Source: Mixophyes australis (Eukaryota > Chordata > Amphibia > Anura > Limnodynastidae). From it: a DNA stretch of 64,000 bases. The notes under the pieces are model-generated. The model did not search any database and was not told the origin of the DNA. It worked only from the letters and a program-made list of their open reading frames with translations. A program made the translations under genes and the position numbers. Every line of letters starts with the position of its first letter. The stretch's first letter is position 1. Shown here piece after piece: positions 1 to 10,264 of the stretch. Where the stretch lies: positions 34,502,335 to 34,566,334 of the forward strand of contig JAVHZZ010000003.1 of NCBI GenBank assembly GCA_036250195.1, read 5' to 3'.

Positions 1-660
1 CCATCGCTCTTCCAGACTCTCCTCCCAGCCCCTAGTGTTACACTCACTCAAAACACATTGCCTACCAGACTACTGTCTAAACCTTCGGTACTGACCCCCT
101 GATTCCCCTCTATGGGGCATATTCAATTGTTAGCGTTACTGGCAAAAGTAAGGCAGTGCGCGCACTCTTACCATCATTACGGTAATAGTGTGCGTAAATA
201 CCGTTATTACAGTATCTTTCACGCTGAGCCACGAGCTGAAATCCGGCTTAGTATTACCGTAATTACGGTAATACTTTAAACGCTGCGGGGAATTCAAACA
301 GTTGAATATGCCCCTATGTGTCACCACCATGTTCTTCCACTCCAACCCCTCCCTTTTAGATTGTAAGCTCTCCCGATCAGGACCCTCCTCCGCCCCACTT
401 GCTTCCTACCTGCCTCCATCATCATATCCAGCTATCCTCCCCATCCTTTGCCCTTTGCAATCTGACCTGATTTATGTTACCTGTCTTGTTTTACAACTTG
501 TATTTGTTATCTGTGCTGTTCAGTTGTGCTTGTGCTGTGTACATTCTGTTTGCTTATGTGATGTATTTCTACCTTGTTGTACTACCGCTATATACAGCGC
601 TGCAGAACTTTATGGCGCCCTATAAATACACGCTAATAGTAATAATAAATAATGTATTGA
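1..660 (+). repeat. L2-like LINE 3' untranslated tail, split by a MITE
   Basis: The stretch has the usual L2/MIR-type 3' end: a TAGATTGTAAGCTC motif near 358, a pyrimidine-rich middle, a CAGCGCTGCAGAACTTTATG motif near 597, then TATAAATA and an AATAATAAATAAT tail ending near 655. The sequence before 111 joins smoothly to the sequence after 317 once the MITE at 114-314 is removed, so the MITE landed in an existing LINE tail. No reverse transcriptase coding sequence is present here. Family assignment rests on similarity of this tail to the other copies in the window. Confidence 0.7.
114..314. mobile_element. Short MITE with GGGGCATATTCAATTG termini (copy 1 of 3)
   Basis: The termini are inverted: GGGGCATATTCAATTGTT at the left and AACAGTTGAATATGCCCC at the right. 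TAT flanks both sides, which suggests a 3-bp (or TA) target duplication as made by PIF/Harbinger-type or similar elements. The interior is rich in short palindromes around ATTACCGTAATTACGGTAAT and has no coding capacity. Two relatives lie at 39211-39443 and 45017-45211. Confidence 0.8.
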
Positions 661-952
661 AGTGTCGTATTCACAAGAGAGACTATGGTCCTGACAGTTA
701 TTAATAAAAAAAAAAGTTGCATTTTCCTTCTAAGATGTAATTAATTACAAAGACCTCTGTATCGGTAGTTTTCTCCCCAATAATCAAATGGATATATTCT
801 TTATTGCAGTAGTTCAAGTGGAAATGTTAATTAGGTAGTTCAACAAATAGACGGGCACAATTTCATATAACGTAGCTGCCACACTAATTAATTAAGTGCT
901 ATCAGCTTGGTAGGTTGTCAGCATACATGCGGCCAATCAGAAGCTGCTAGAT

Positions 953-1098
953 CAGGCTTGGCTAACCTGTGGCTCTACAGTGTTGTGACACTACAAGTCC
1001 CAGCATGCTTTGCCAGTAGATAGCCAGCTGATAGCTGTCAGGGTATGCTGGGACTTATAGTTCAAAACACATGGAGAACCACAGATTTGCCAGGCCTG
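953..1098. mobile_element. hAT-type MITE, 146 bp
   Basis: The left terminus CAGGCTTGGCTAACCTGTGG pairs with the reverse complement of the right terminus, CCACAGATTTGCCAGGCCTG. The flanks TGCTAGAT (945-952) and GGCTAGAT (1099-1106) match at 7 of 8 positions, the length expected for hAT. The middle contains inverted ACTACAAGTCCCAGCATGC motifs. It is non-coding and needs a transposase in trans. Confidence 0.75.
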
Positions 1099-1106
1099 GG
1101 CTAGAT

Positions 1107-1810
1107 AGTGCCTCATATAGTCCACATCATTGCATATCGTTTAACCAGCTTTCCAGTACCCAAAGAGTGCTAAAAGTACTCAGCTTACACTTGCCCACCC
1201 CTCCCTGACCCCTTGGTGGCTCTCAATGCCTTTAAGGGAGACTAGTCTGCAGTATCTTACCGGGGAAAAAAAACAACACCAGCATTAAGTAAGCCCACAA
1301 CTGAATTTCACTTATGATGCCATCACCAAGCTGACTGCTGCATGGACTTATTAGATAGTGTGTGAGCTCTGACAGTTAATACCTGTAGAGAAGGTAACAC
1401 AAAACGGGATTTGAAGTGGGAGGGAACCTGTCAGATATAATATTAGCCATAGCAACCAAACTAGACTATAACTCCACAGGAGCCCAGGCAGGGCTTGATT
1501 AAGGGTTTAGGAAACCTTACGCTAATACACTTGTAGCGCCCCCACCTTCTACGTCAGGCTAACACGGTAGGTAAGAAAGAACTCTGCTTTAATTTAAAAT
1601 CTATCGTCCTTCACTGGCCCCACCCTCCAAACCAGGTTTATGTTCCCTTGTTTTCAACACTCAGCTCCACTTGGATTTTTAAAAGAATCACAGCAATCTT
1701 TGTCATTGATTTAATTTTTATTCTAATCAGAACTGTATAGCAGAACGGAGGCATGACTAAGCGGTACTCAGGGTGAAGCTGTCCCGCCTCTGCCTGTCTT
1801 CTTTCTTGTC
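1107..1810. other. No gene seen; one hAT-like terminus at 1491
   Basis: I see no coding sequence here. At about 1491 CAGGGCTTGATTAAGGG closely matches the terminal sequence of the 2-kb non-autonomous hAT at 24592 (CAGAGCTGGATTAAGG). I could not find a matching right end, so this is probably a truncated copy. Confidence 0.4.
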
Positions 1811-2180
1811 CCTCCTAATGCGGGAGTCTCCCGGACATTTCGGGAAAGTAGGCAACTATGCTTAAAGAAAAGCAGCTAATGAATCTCTGGAGACTGAAGT
1901 GTCTTTTACATTTCTGTCTCCATTACTGAAGTCATGTTGTCTTACCTGTCAGTCTTTGATTAAATCTTGGTCTCCATGAAAATGGCCACCTCCATAGGCA
2001 TCAATACATGGACATAGGACACAATTTCTGAACTGTGTCATCATGCCACAGATGGTGAAGCCAACCACGTCTTGTACTGGCTCAGCATCAGGGAGAATGC
2101 CAGACTCTTCAGGGAGTGAGGGAGATCATCCCTAGTTCAGGGAGTCTCCCTGACATTCAGGGAGAATTGACAAGTATGAT
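1811..2180 (-). mobile_element. Fragment of the CATACTTGC-ended hAT-type element
   Basis: Read on the minus strand this matches 51492-51835 over about 340 bp, including the shared stretches around 'ATGGCCACCTCCATAGGC' and 'CAGGGAGTGAGGGAGATC'. Its ends carry AGTAGGCAACTATG and GACAAGTATG, equivalent to the internal and terminal CATA(C/G)TTGC motifs of the other copy. I found no clean target-site duplication. Confidence 0.65.
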
Positions 2181-2548
2181 GTGGCACCACACACCTATCT
2201 TATCTCAGCTGACGGTCCTCCATGTCAGCGGCCAGACTCATATGGGGGCACCGTGGGCAAAAAAAAAGCACTGAAGATGTGACATTGTATTGTAGAGATG
2301 TGCCCGGTGCCCGTGAAGAGGGCGAAGACTTCCACTACTGCCGTGTCCCTGGAGGGACAGAAGATGCCTCCGGAGCCGGTGCCCATGAAGAGGGCGAAGA
2401 TTCCGGCTGTCGCTGTGCCCCTGGAGGGGCTAAAGACTCCCTGGGTAGCTGAGCCCTACAAGTGGGTGAAGAAAGAAGGTTACTCACCTGTCCATCGATC
2501 CAGCGGTAAGTATCGTGTCTTTCTTTCAGGTCCTGGCAGCGGAGGACG

Positions 2549-2725
2549 GATGAGCCAATCAGGGCTCATCTTTACCCGCTGGCCAATCAGCGGCCGGATA
2601 CGCGAGTCAATCGCGGCTCGCGCCCGGCCGTTTAAAAGATTGGCGCCGACGCGAGCCAATCAGCGCTCACGCCGGCTAATGACGTCACGCCGGCGACTAT
2701 ATAAGTCGCCGGGTGGCGCCATTTT
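2549..2725 (+). promoter_or_regulatory. Pol II promoter-like segment: CCAAT boxes in palindromes, CRE, TATA
   Basis: CCAAT boxes of the form GCCAATCAG occur near 2554, 2582 and 2656, and each lies within an inverted repeat: for example GATGAGCC and GGCTCATC flank the first, and CCGCTG and CAGCGG flank the second. A consensus cAMP-response element, TGACGTCA, lies near 2680, and GACTATATAAG near 2695 supplies a TATA box. GGCGCCATTTTG follows about 20 bp later, where an initiator or YY1-like site would be expected. The layout strongly suggests a plus-strand promoter; its owner is unknown. Confidence 0.6.
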
Positions 2726-3039
2726 GTCAGAAGTCCGTCGGCGGAGAGGAAGGAGGACGTCTCTTCAAGACGTCCAGCAACAGGATCAGCGGCAGCAGCG
2801 GCAGGGGGCCCTTGTAAGGGCCGTGAGCTACCCTGCCGCCCGAAGACTCCAATCAAGCTGCCGGAGCAGTGATCGTCGGGGGGGAGCCCTTGTCAGGGCT
2901 GGGAGCGCCCCCGCCTTAGAAGTAGCAGCAGAGGAGTCAGCGCCGAACCGGAGAAGAGGCGCCGCCGGCTGGAGGGTCTGGAAGACCCGGAAAAGAAGAC
3001 AGAAGACGGCGTGGCAAGTTTAGTATCCTGCGCAGAGCA

Positions 3040-3545
3040 ACTTTAAATTTGGGCACTAGGCCCATGGCCACGGTCGGGCACAAGGCTCGTGGGGACAGTA
3101 AATTAGGGGCACAAGGCCCAGGGACTTGGGCACTAGGCCCCTATGAGTTAGTGGGCCAGTAGGCCACAATATTGTTGATAAAGGGGACAAGCCCCTGTTA
3201 GTAGTTAGTGAGGGGAGGCTCAGAGCTCCCAGGTGCAAGGGCACAAGGCCCTTAGGTAGGTAGTGGCCTAGAGGCCATAGGAGAGGCCACAGGGCCTGGT
3301 TAGGGGCTGATTGCCCATAGTCTTTAAAGGGCACAAGGCCCTAGTAGTCAGATAGGGAGGCCATAGGGCCTATGCAGGCAGGGGCTAGTGCCCCTAGGTA
3401 GCAGGGCACAAGGCCCTAGTTAGTGGGCTCGGAGCCCTGAGTTAGAGAGAGGGCTGAGGCCCATCAAACAGAGCACAAGGCTCTGTGTGTAGCTGGGCAG
3501 AGGCCCATGGTGTGTAGGGCATAAGGCCCTGGTGGTGTCTGATAG
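3040..3545 (+). repeat. Series of about 20 short GGGC...GCCC hairpins
   Basis: Units such as GGGCACTAGGCCC, GGGCACAAGGCCC, GTGGGCCAGTAGGCCAC, GTGGCCTAGAGGCC and GGGCATAAGGCCC recur every 20-40 bases. Each is a small inverted repeat with a 3-6 base loop. Related longer forms, GGCCCTTGTAAGGGCC and AGCCCTTGTCAGGGCT, occur earlier near 2809 and 2886. Spacing is irregular, so this is not a simple minisatellite. Confidence 0.65.
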
Positions 3546-5084
3546 AGGCGTGAGAGCCTCGTGAGAGTAGGCGCGGTCCTGTGTGAGGTGAGCACACGTA
3601 GTTAGGAGGTACAGTAGAGCGGAGGTCCTGTGGGTACTGTAGCAACCGGCTGGTTGGCTAGCAGCGGTGTGTTCTGGTGAGTAGCGTGCAAAGTACTGTA
3701 TACTGTATTTATTCTGTCTGTGCGGCGAGTATTGTTTGTATTACGGTATTTTGGGGTGTGCTACATAACTGTGTCCAGGGGCAAGACGTCAGGCCCCCAT
3801 TAAAGGTAGGCTCTTGATCCCTGTGTTTTCCTGTACTAACCCGTGCTGTGGGGACAAGTGTAGTTACCAGCGTACACATAGTCAGGGAAGAACACACGTA
3901 GTTTTTCCCGTCCCTTAGGTCCCTGGGGTCGCACTGGTTTCCAGAGGGGGTGACTGAGTGAGTCAGTGGCAGTGCAGCACAGCTCAACACAGTTCCAGGG
4001 GCGTCCCGTGGTTCAGGTTGAGTGTCCCAGTCCTCAGTTCCGTACAGGTTCCCTGGCGGTTCTGGAGTGGGACACGTGTTCGATACCCGGGTGCAGGCAG
4101 TCGGGCGGTTCAGTTCGATCGGCTGTTCCGGGCGGCAGTCTGTACGCGGGTTAGTGGGCTGTTCCAGTGAGCCTCAGTCGGGCCTGGTGCAGCCGGTCCT
4201 TAGGATCCGTGGGTGACCCCATAGCAAGAAGGCAGCTTCTTGGTACGACCTGGGTGAGGGGGTAGGAACCGCCCTCCGGTTTAGTCCGTGAACACCGGCT
4301 GGTGTTCCCCGTAGTGGTTAGTGAGCAGTTCCGTTAGTGCACCACACCTAGTTAGTTGTAGCTGTATAGTTTAGTTGCGTTGCCGACCATTAGAGTTTTG
4401 TTAGGGTCGGGTCGCTGTTGTAGACAGCTTAGCGTTTGTGGGTGCACACCTTTAGTCTCATCGTTAGCGCAGAGGGAGGCTGTGTGTTCCTTGTCATCCG
4501 CAGGTGTCGGGGAGGTGCAGGAGAACCGGATCGAAAGTGGGAGTGTCCCGGTGAGTATCACGCTCGATTCCCCCTTTCGGTTGGGCCCTCACCGGCAGGT
4601 GTGCGAGGTACTTGAGGCGGGACTAGTCCTGGTCTCAAGTGCCTGTAGTCCCCCGTGCCTTGACAAGAGCAAAGTGAGAAGGCGGCAAGTGAGCTTGGAC
4701 TGACCGTGTCCTCGTTCTTTGCCGTATTCTCGGACAGCCCTTACCTGGTAGGCACGGCCGTAATCTCTGTCTCTTTCTTAGAGGGACGTGGTTGGAGGTG
4801 ACAAGGGTTGCAGCTGCGGATCTGCTGGGATCGGATCGCAGCTGGGATATCGGAGGCGGACTGGAGGTGACCATCGTTTACAGGGTAAGTTCTTTAGGGT
4901 TGCGTCTGTCCTGTTCCCCGCAGGCGCTACAGTATCACTGAGTCATTGTTTTAGGCACCTCCTAAACCAGTTTTCCCCAACCCCAAGTAGGTGACATTCA
5001 CGGCAATGATATCACTCATCCTTTTCTAAGTTACGCCGTCCTTGATATCAGGATTGTCGGGATCTAGGCTGCCTCGAGAAGAGA

Positions 5085-5225
5085 ATAGATTTATTGATTT
5101 TTATGTAGGACATTTCATTTTACACAGTGCTGTAGACAGAACGTGTCATGCACAATTACCCTGCCCAGTGGAGCTTACAATTTACTTTTTGATGTCTGGG
5201 AATAAAGGGAGACAAAATGACTGGT
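5085..5225 (-). repeat. L2/MIR-like 3' fragment
   Basis: The minus strand carries a TTGTAAGCTCCACTGGGCAG motif followed by a CAGCACTGTGTAAAATG stretch, the order seen in L2/MIR-type tails. Both ends are truncated. Confidence 0.55.
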
Positions 5226-5490
5226 CCGGTTGATTGTTTTCAATAAATATTCCAACAGCTGCAGAATTCCCACTCCAGCCACCCCCACCCAAACTTACTA
5301 TAATGATAACATGGAGGAGGGGGTTAAGTTCTGCAGTGCAAACACAACTTTCCTCACTGCAAGTTCAAACGCAAGTGGTATGGTGACATTGGGAAGAATG
5401 AATTATAATGTGACCATTGTTTACACTGGATAGAAGATAATACATTTATGTATTTTGACATCAGCTTGTATAAGGGCTTACATTAGTCTA

Positions 5491-5697
5491 TCATCATCAT
5501 CATTTATTTATATAGCGCCACTAATTCCGCAGCGCTGTACAGAGAACTCGCTCACATCAGTCCCTGCCCCATTGGAGCTTACAGTCTACACACACACACA
5601 CACACGTTTTTGGAGTGTGGGAGGAAACCAGAGCACCTGGAGGAAACCCACGCAAACATGGGGAGAACATACAGACTCCACACAGATAAGGCCATGG
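5491..5697 (-). mobile_element. tRNA-derived SINE with L2-like tail, 5'-truncated
   Basis: Read on the minus strand, the order is the body found at 27161-27544: CCTTATCTGTGTGGAGT, the CACACTCCAAAAAC region, a CA/GT microsatellite, the TGTAAGCTCCAATGGGGCAG motif, GCGCTATATAAATAAATGATG and the ATG tail. The tRNA-like head is missing, as expected for incomplete reverse transcription. Part of the middle is also deleted. Confidence 0.8.
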
Positions 5698-6168
5698 TTT
5701 TATAATCTGCCTTGTTTCTTTGTGTGCATTTTACCCTGTGTTGCATCAGCTATAGTGCGCTGAAGAGGAAAGGGTTAACTTAACGCTTTGGCGGAACAGT
5801 CCGAGGGGACATGCATGTGCAAGACCAGGCTTTCAGTTCCACTTAGTAAAACAAAATAAAAAATTGTTGAGAAATATAATAATATCCATATTTTTTTATA
5901 TATATTATTCACAGAATAAAGCATTTTTTCATTAATTTCCTTCTGTTCTCGCCATTCTAAGATGGCAGTAATAAAGGATAGCTGCAGTACAGGCTATATT
6001 CCCTTTGATAAATATGTCCCCAAAAGTTTTAATAGTTTCCCAAGGTTTATCCGGCAGCATGTCAGTAGGAGTCATTTATTTGAGGTATTGCTGTTCATTC
6101 CTTGTTTACTGCTGCCCTCTCATGGTCATTCTGGGAATTTAAAAACCTATTTCCCAATATATACTGTA
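5698..6168. other. No feature recognised
   Basis: This AT-rich sequence has no open frame of note and no clear repeat structure. It ends at the TA dinucleotide (6167-6168) bordering the Tc1-like element. Confidence 0.4.
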
Positions 6169-6753
6169 CAGTCATGGCCAAAAGTTTTGAGAATGACACA
6201 AGTATTGGTTTTCACAAAGTTTGCTGCTTCAGTGTTTTTAGACCTTTTTGTCAGATGTTGCTATGGTATGAAATGCTTGTAAGTTTACTTCAGTATAAGT
6301 GTCAATGGCTTTTATTGACCGTTACATTAAGTTTATGCAAAGAGTCATTATTTGCAGTGATGACCCTTCTTTTTGAAGACCTCTGCAATCGCCCTGGCAT
6401 GCTGTCAACTTCTGTGCCACATACTGACTGATGGCCGCCCATTCTTGCCTAATCAATGCTTGGAGTTTGTCAGAATTTGTGGGTTTTTGTTTGTCCATCC
6501 GCCTCCTGAGGACTGACCACAAGTTCTCAATGGGATTAAGGGCTGGGGAGTTTCCTGGCCATGGACCCAAAATTTTGATGTTTTGATCCCGAGCCACTTT
6601 TGCCTTATGGCAAGGTGCTCCATCATGCTGGAAAAGGCATTGTTCATCACCAAACTGTTCTTGGATGGTTGGGAGAAGTTGCTCATGGAGAATGTTTAGG
6701 TACCATTCTTTATTCATGGCTGTGTTCTTAGGCAAAATTGTGAGTGTTCCCAC
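6169..6753 (-). pseudogene. Tc1/mariner-like transposase, 3' half with terminal repeat
   Basis: A Tc1-type inverted-repeat end (CAGTCATGGCCAAAAGTTTT) begins at 6169 next to TA. The minus strand encodes about 143 residues of the C-terminal half of a Tc1-like transposase. They include the FQHDGAPCHKA segment with the second catalytic aspartate and a NSPALNPIENLW segment containing the third acidic residue of the DD34E triad. The rest of the protein, the DNA-binding half and the other terminal repeat are missing, because the sequence changes to LINE near 6755. The tail of the protein is also altered. It cannot encode an active transposase. This family is widespread in fish and frogs; no match to a named consensus was tested. 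Confidence 0.85.
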
Positions 6754-6769
6754 TCATAATTAGACACGT

Positions 6770-7405
6770 TATCAGTCACCAAGAGCGGGGATGTCGGTGT
6801 GGTGAGGGTAGGCAGTGGGGACGAGTTAAGAGGAGGATTGGAAGGCTTTGAAGAGCAGGTGAGTTTCTAAGGAATGTTTGAGGCAATGGAGGCTCTTGGA
6901 GAGTCTAAGTTAGAGTGAGTTCCACAGCTGTGGAGCAGCACGGGAACAGCCCAAGAGAAGTCTTTGAGGCAGGAGTGTAAAGTGGTTATCAGTAGGGAGG
7001 TTAGTCGTTGGTAATTGGCAGAGCAGATGGGGAGAGGAGGGAGATGAGATTTGAGACTTACTGGAGAGAAGAGACAAAGGGCTTTGGAGGTGAGGTTGTG
7101 GAGTTTGAATTGCATTCTATAGGGACATGGGTCTAGCGAAAGGATTGGCAAAGGTGGCTGAAACAGATCGGCAGGGCAGGAATTCCACACTTGCTGTGGC
7201 ATTGAGGATGGATTGAGTGGGAAAAGGCGGGTGAAAGAGAGGTCATACCAAAGCAAGGTGCAGTACCCAAGGAGAGAAATGAGGAGAGTTATGACAGTGT
7301 CAAGGGTGGCTATGTTGTAGAGGTAGGATTGACAGATTTAGGAGAGGGACTGGCTGTGGGGAGTGAAGGAGAGGGATGAGTCTGGGATGATAGCCAGGCA
7401 TTGAG
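6770..7405 (-). pseudogene. L2-like LINE, C-terminal coding end and 3' region
   Basis: The minus strand reads a degenerate form of the L2/CR1-type ORF2 C-terminus: a KLHNLTSKALCLFSP-like stretch followed by LKDFSWAVPVLLHSCGTHS, which corresponds to the L-x-D-F-S-R-A-A-P-x-x-W-N-x-L-P motif preserved at 22470-22560. Frameshifts and a lost tryptophan show decay. It borders the truncated Tc1-like element on the left and an LTR insertion (7411-8464) on the right, and continues beyond that LTR at 8470. Confidence 0.65.
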
Positions 7406-7410
7406 AACAG

Positions 7411-8464
7411 ACACGGTGTCACGGAAACTGGTGAATATTTAGTGAATCCCGTGCAACTGCCAACTAGTGGGGCTCATTCAGGGGTGCGGAGTCTAACGGT
7501 AGGTGGTGTTCACCAGTGACCCCCGCAAGAGGGTATGGAATTTGCTGCACCTATTCCGCAGGTCGTGGTTCCCAGAATGAGTAGTGGCACTGCAATTGGC
7601 AGAGCCTGATACAGAGGAAGAGTAACGGTAGATCAGGGAAATACTAAAGGTATAAGCAGGAAGCCGGTCTTATCGTAATGCGGAGTGGAATAGAGATGAA
7701 CTGGCAACTACAAGGATGGAAACTCGGGACATCACACGTAAATACTGGTACAGAGGTAGTACAATAGAGTCAATAGTAGAGTGGAACTACAGCTGATCCG
7801 TAGATGGTAACTCAGAGCGACAGCAGGAGAATTACTGGCACAGCAGCAGTTCAAGTAGGAGCAGTAGCGATGTGGAACTTAGCTGATCCGTAAATTGTAA
7901 CTCAGAGCAATAGCAGATGAATTACTGGTACAGCAGCAGTTCAAGTAGGAGCAGTAGCGGTGTGGAACTTAGCTGATCCATAAATTGTAACTCTGAGCAA
8001 TAGCAGGTGAATTACTGGTACAGCGACCGTTCAGGTAGAAACAGTAGCGGTGTGAAACTTAGCTGATCCGTAGATGGTAACTCGGAGCAATAGCAGGTGA
8101 ATTACTGGTACATCGGCAGTTCAGGTAGAGACAATGGAGAGAAGCTACAGCTGGTCCAAGAGTGGTAATGCAAAGCAACAGCAGGTTAGTCAAACCGAAG
8201 GAAGCCAAATCCTTAGTGTGAGTGAGTAACTCGAAGAACAGGCATCGGATAGCAGGAAATGGGAGGTTTAAATAGCGCTCCAAATTGTCAAGACCAATGG
8301 GAACAGGTAGGAGCTTATAAGAGAGAGTGGTAGGTGACACATGCGCAGAACAGGAGACCAGATAGTGGCTGTTGAACCAAGACTGTAATTCCGGATACCG
8401 TGATCACCGCTTATGGGAGAGAGGTAAAAACGCCAGTGCCTGTCCGTGGTGCCGGCGTGTGACA
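7411..8464 (-). mobile_element. Solo LTR, probably Ty3/gypsy-type, with internal 90-bp tandem repeats
   Basis: AACAG borders both sides (7406-7410 and 8465-8469), a plausible 5-bp target duplication. On the minus strand it begins near TGTCACACGCCGGCACC and contains a GCTATTTAAACCTCC promoter-like motif (about 8262-8275), the same arrangement as the LTRs at 32357 and 48307. The last bases on the other side duplicate a GTGTC motif, so the exact terminus is uncertain. Roughly five tandem copies of a 90-bp unit (TGTGGAACTTAGCTGATCC at 7871, 7961 and 8051) fill 7690-8190. No coding sequence is present. Confidence 0.65.
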
Positions 8465-8469
8465 AACAG

Positions 8470-8662
8470 TGAGGTATGGAGACTCTAGAGGAAGGGAAGA
8501 GGATGAGTTCTGTTTTGGACATGTTGAGTTTGAGAAAACAGTGCACAACACATGATAAGGAAAGTGAATGATTTGTGACAGGGAGTGTGCAGGAGTTAAA
8601 GGACGAGTGGAGAAGAAGACAAGAGGAAGAAAATGTTAGGAAATCAGAGGAAAAACAAGGTA
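8470..8662 (-). pseudogene. L2-like LINE reverse transcriptase fragment
   Basis: The minus strand encodes a stretch reading FLKLNMSKTELILFPSS, a characteristic segment near the end of the L2/CR1 reverse transcriptase (W-M-x-x-x-x-L-K-L-N-x-x-K-T-E). It lies between two LTR insertions. The upstream reading is degenerate. Confidence 0.7.
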
Positions 8663-9401
8663 TGTTGTAGTTGCAAACAATATAGAGTTTATTCAACAGT
8701 TCAAAATCGGACAAGAAATAAATACAATCTCTGACGAAATGCTGGTATCACGATAAGGCACAAGGTTACACAGGATTCATGCGGTAATATGACAGTCTAA
8801 AAAATGTAAAAAATGAAGTAGAACAATGAAGATATTTCTGGTGCAAGGTAGTAACTAGCGTCTCTTGTAGCAAGGCTGGTGCAAATAATAACTGAAACTG
8901 AAAAGTCCTACTGGAAAGCAAAGAATAATTACCGCAGTCCGTGTCTGGGGATTCTGAGTTGATGCCGAGCTGAAGACAAGATAGGAGACAACAGAACCAA
9001 TACCAAGAAGAAACAAACTGAATGAAGAAATCAGATTTCAGGTTTCCAAAATGAACAAAGCCAGAACCAGCAAAACTGTAAGGTGCAGTCCAGAAAACAG
9101 GATACTAACAAATATTGAAACAGGAACCGATGCAGGAACAGAAACAAACAGGTCAAGATACAGGAGCCAAGAACATGAGTGTCAAATACTATCACTGGCA
9201 ATGAGCGCATGGCCAGTGAGGGTTTAAATAGTGAAGTGATCCAATAAACTCAAAGGGGAAGGCTTACCTGCACTGCAGCTCAGCACTGAGTGAAAGCAGA
9301 AATGCAGGGAACAGTTCTTACAGAGAGAGACACACGTGTCTAACTAAAGTACATGGCAAGTCTAAGTGCTCACAGGATGCAAAGCAGATTTAACCCTAAC
9401 A
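8663..9401 (-). mobile_element. Probable solo LTR
   Basis: On the minus strand this runs from TGTTAGGGTTAAATCTGC to ...CTACAACA, so it has TG...CA ends. It contains a CTATTTAAACCC promoter-like motif (near 9213) and AATAAA close to the 3' end (near 8690), as expected for U3-R-U5. I could not find a 5-bp target duplication (flanks AGGTA and GGAGA), so a later deletion or a slightly wrong boundary is possible. Confidence 0.55.
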
Positions 9402-9595
9402 GGAGAACCCTGCTCACGAGAGATTATAATCTAAAGGGGAGAGGCAGACACAAGAGAGGATGATGTGAAGTGGGGATGTCAGTGTGAAGAGGGTTGGCAG
9501 TGGGGAGGAGTTAAGAAGAGGACTGGTAGGCCTGGTTAAATAGGTTAGTATTTAAGGAGTGTTTGAGACAATGGAACTTTTGACTCATAAGGAGA
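9402..9595 (-). repeat. L2-like LINE 3' region fragment
   Basis: This sequence matches 6765-6890 of the same window (shared GGGATGTC and GGCAGTGGGGA...GAGTTAAGA stretches), which is the 3' end of the neighbouring LINE copy. Two LINE copies, or a rearranged one, must therefore be present. Confidence 0.55.
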
Positions 9596-10260
9596 TGAAA
9601 GAGAGACAGCTCTATACGAGAGAGGAGGGAAGGGGAGAGGTCAGGGGAGGAGAGGCAGATTTGGGAGTCATTGGTATATAGGTGCTATTGGAGACCAATG
9701 GCGCTGATTAGTTTCCCAAGGGTTGAGGTGTACAACGAGAAGAGATGAATGCCAAATATAGATTCTTGTGGGGAGATGGAGAGATGGAGCAGAGGAGCCA
9801 CAGGTAGAAGCACAGAAGGAGAGCTTGTAAAGGTAGGGAGGGAACCAAGAAAGAACAATGTTACAAAGGCCCTTGGAGGGAACGGTGTGCAGGAGGATAG
9901 AGGAGGATAGGTTGGTCCACAGTGTTGAAAGCCACAGAGAGGTCCAATAAGATAGGCAAGGAGAAATAACCATTAGACTTGGCAGAGAGAAGATCATTAT
10001 TGACTAAGGGTAGTCACTATGGAGTGGAAGAGATGGAAGCCAGATTGAAGTGGGTCAAGGAGGGAGTGAGAGAAAGCTTGTAATGCTGTTATAGACAAGC
10101 CTTCTAATAATTTGGAGGTGAAAGGGATCAGAAAGATTGAGCGATAGTTAGAAAGAGAGGCAGGGACGAGAGAGGGATTTTTGAGGAAGAGTATGTGTGT
10201 TTGAAGGTGCAAGCAGGCATTAGGAGATGGAGCAGATAAGGTGAAAGGGTATGAGGTCAA
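9596..10260 (-). pseudogene. L2-like LINE reverse transcriptase, finger/palm part
   Basis: The minus strand encodes a segment with NYRSIFLIPFTSKLLEG and SLLDPLQSGFHLFHS, matching the conserved N-Y-R-P-I-S-L-x-P ... L-x-P-x-Q-S-G-F-R blocks of L2/CR1-type reverse transcriptases. A second frame continues with a degenerate D-L-S-x-A-F-x-T-V-D block. The change of frame near 9997 and altered catalytic blocks mark it as dead. It is cut on the right by the LTR-like sequence starting near 10265. Confidence 0.75.
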
Positions 10261-10264
10261 GGGG

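Larger units (their letters stand above)
2220..5060 (+). other. GC-rich block of unknown identity with promoter and hairpin series
   Basis: This block differs sharply from its AT-rich surroundings. It opens with two 72-bp units (about 2300-2445) that both read V-P-x-K-R-A-K ... L-E-G in one frame, followed by a strong donor-like GGTAAGTAT at 2502. A promoter-like segment follows (2549-2720), then a run of short palindromes built on GGGCACAAGGCCC (about 3040-3540), then sequence with further donor-like sites, including GGGTAAGTTC at 4881. I do not recognise the element. It could be the leader of an unfamiliar retroelement or the 5' part of a CpG-rich gene; the repeats favour the former. Confidence 0.45.

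Noticed and set aside
2298..3023. A 241-codon frame through the GC-rich block
   Set aside because: It runs across the CCAAT/TATA promoter segment. Only the 72-bp repeat part (to about 2445) looks protein-like, so a single gene is not credible.
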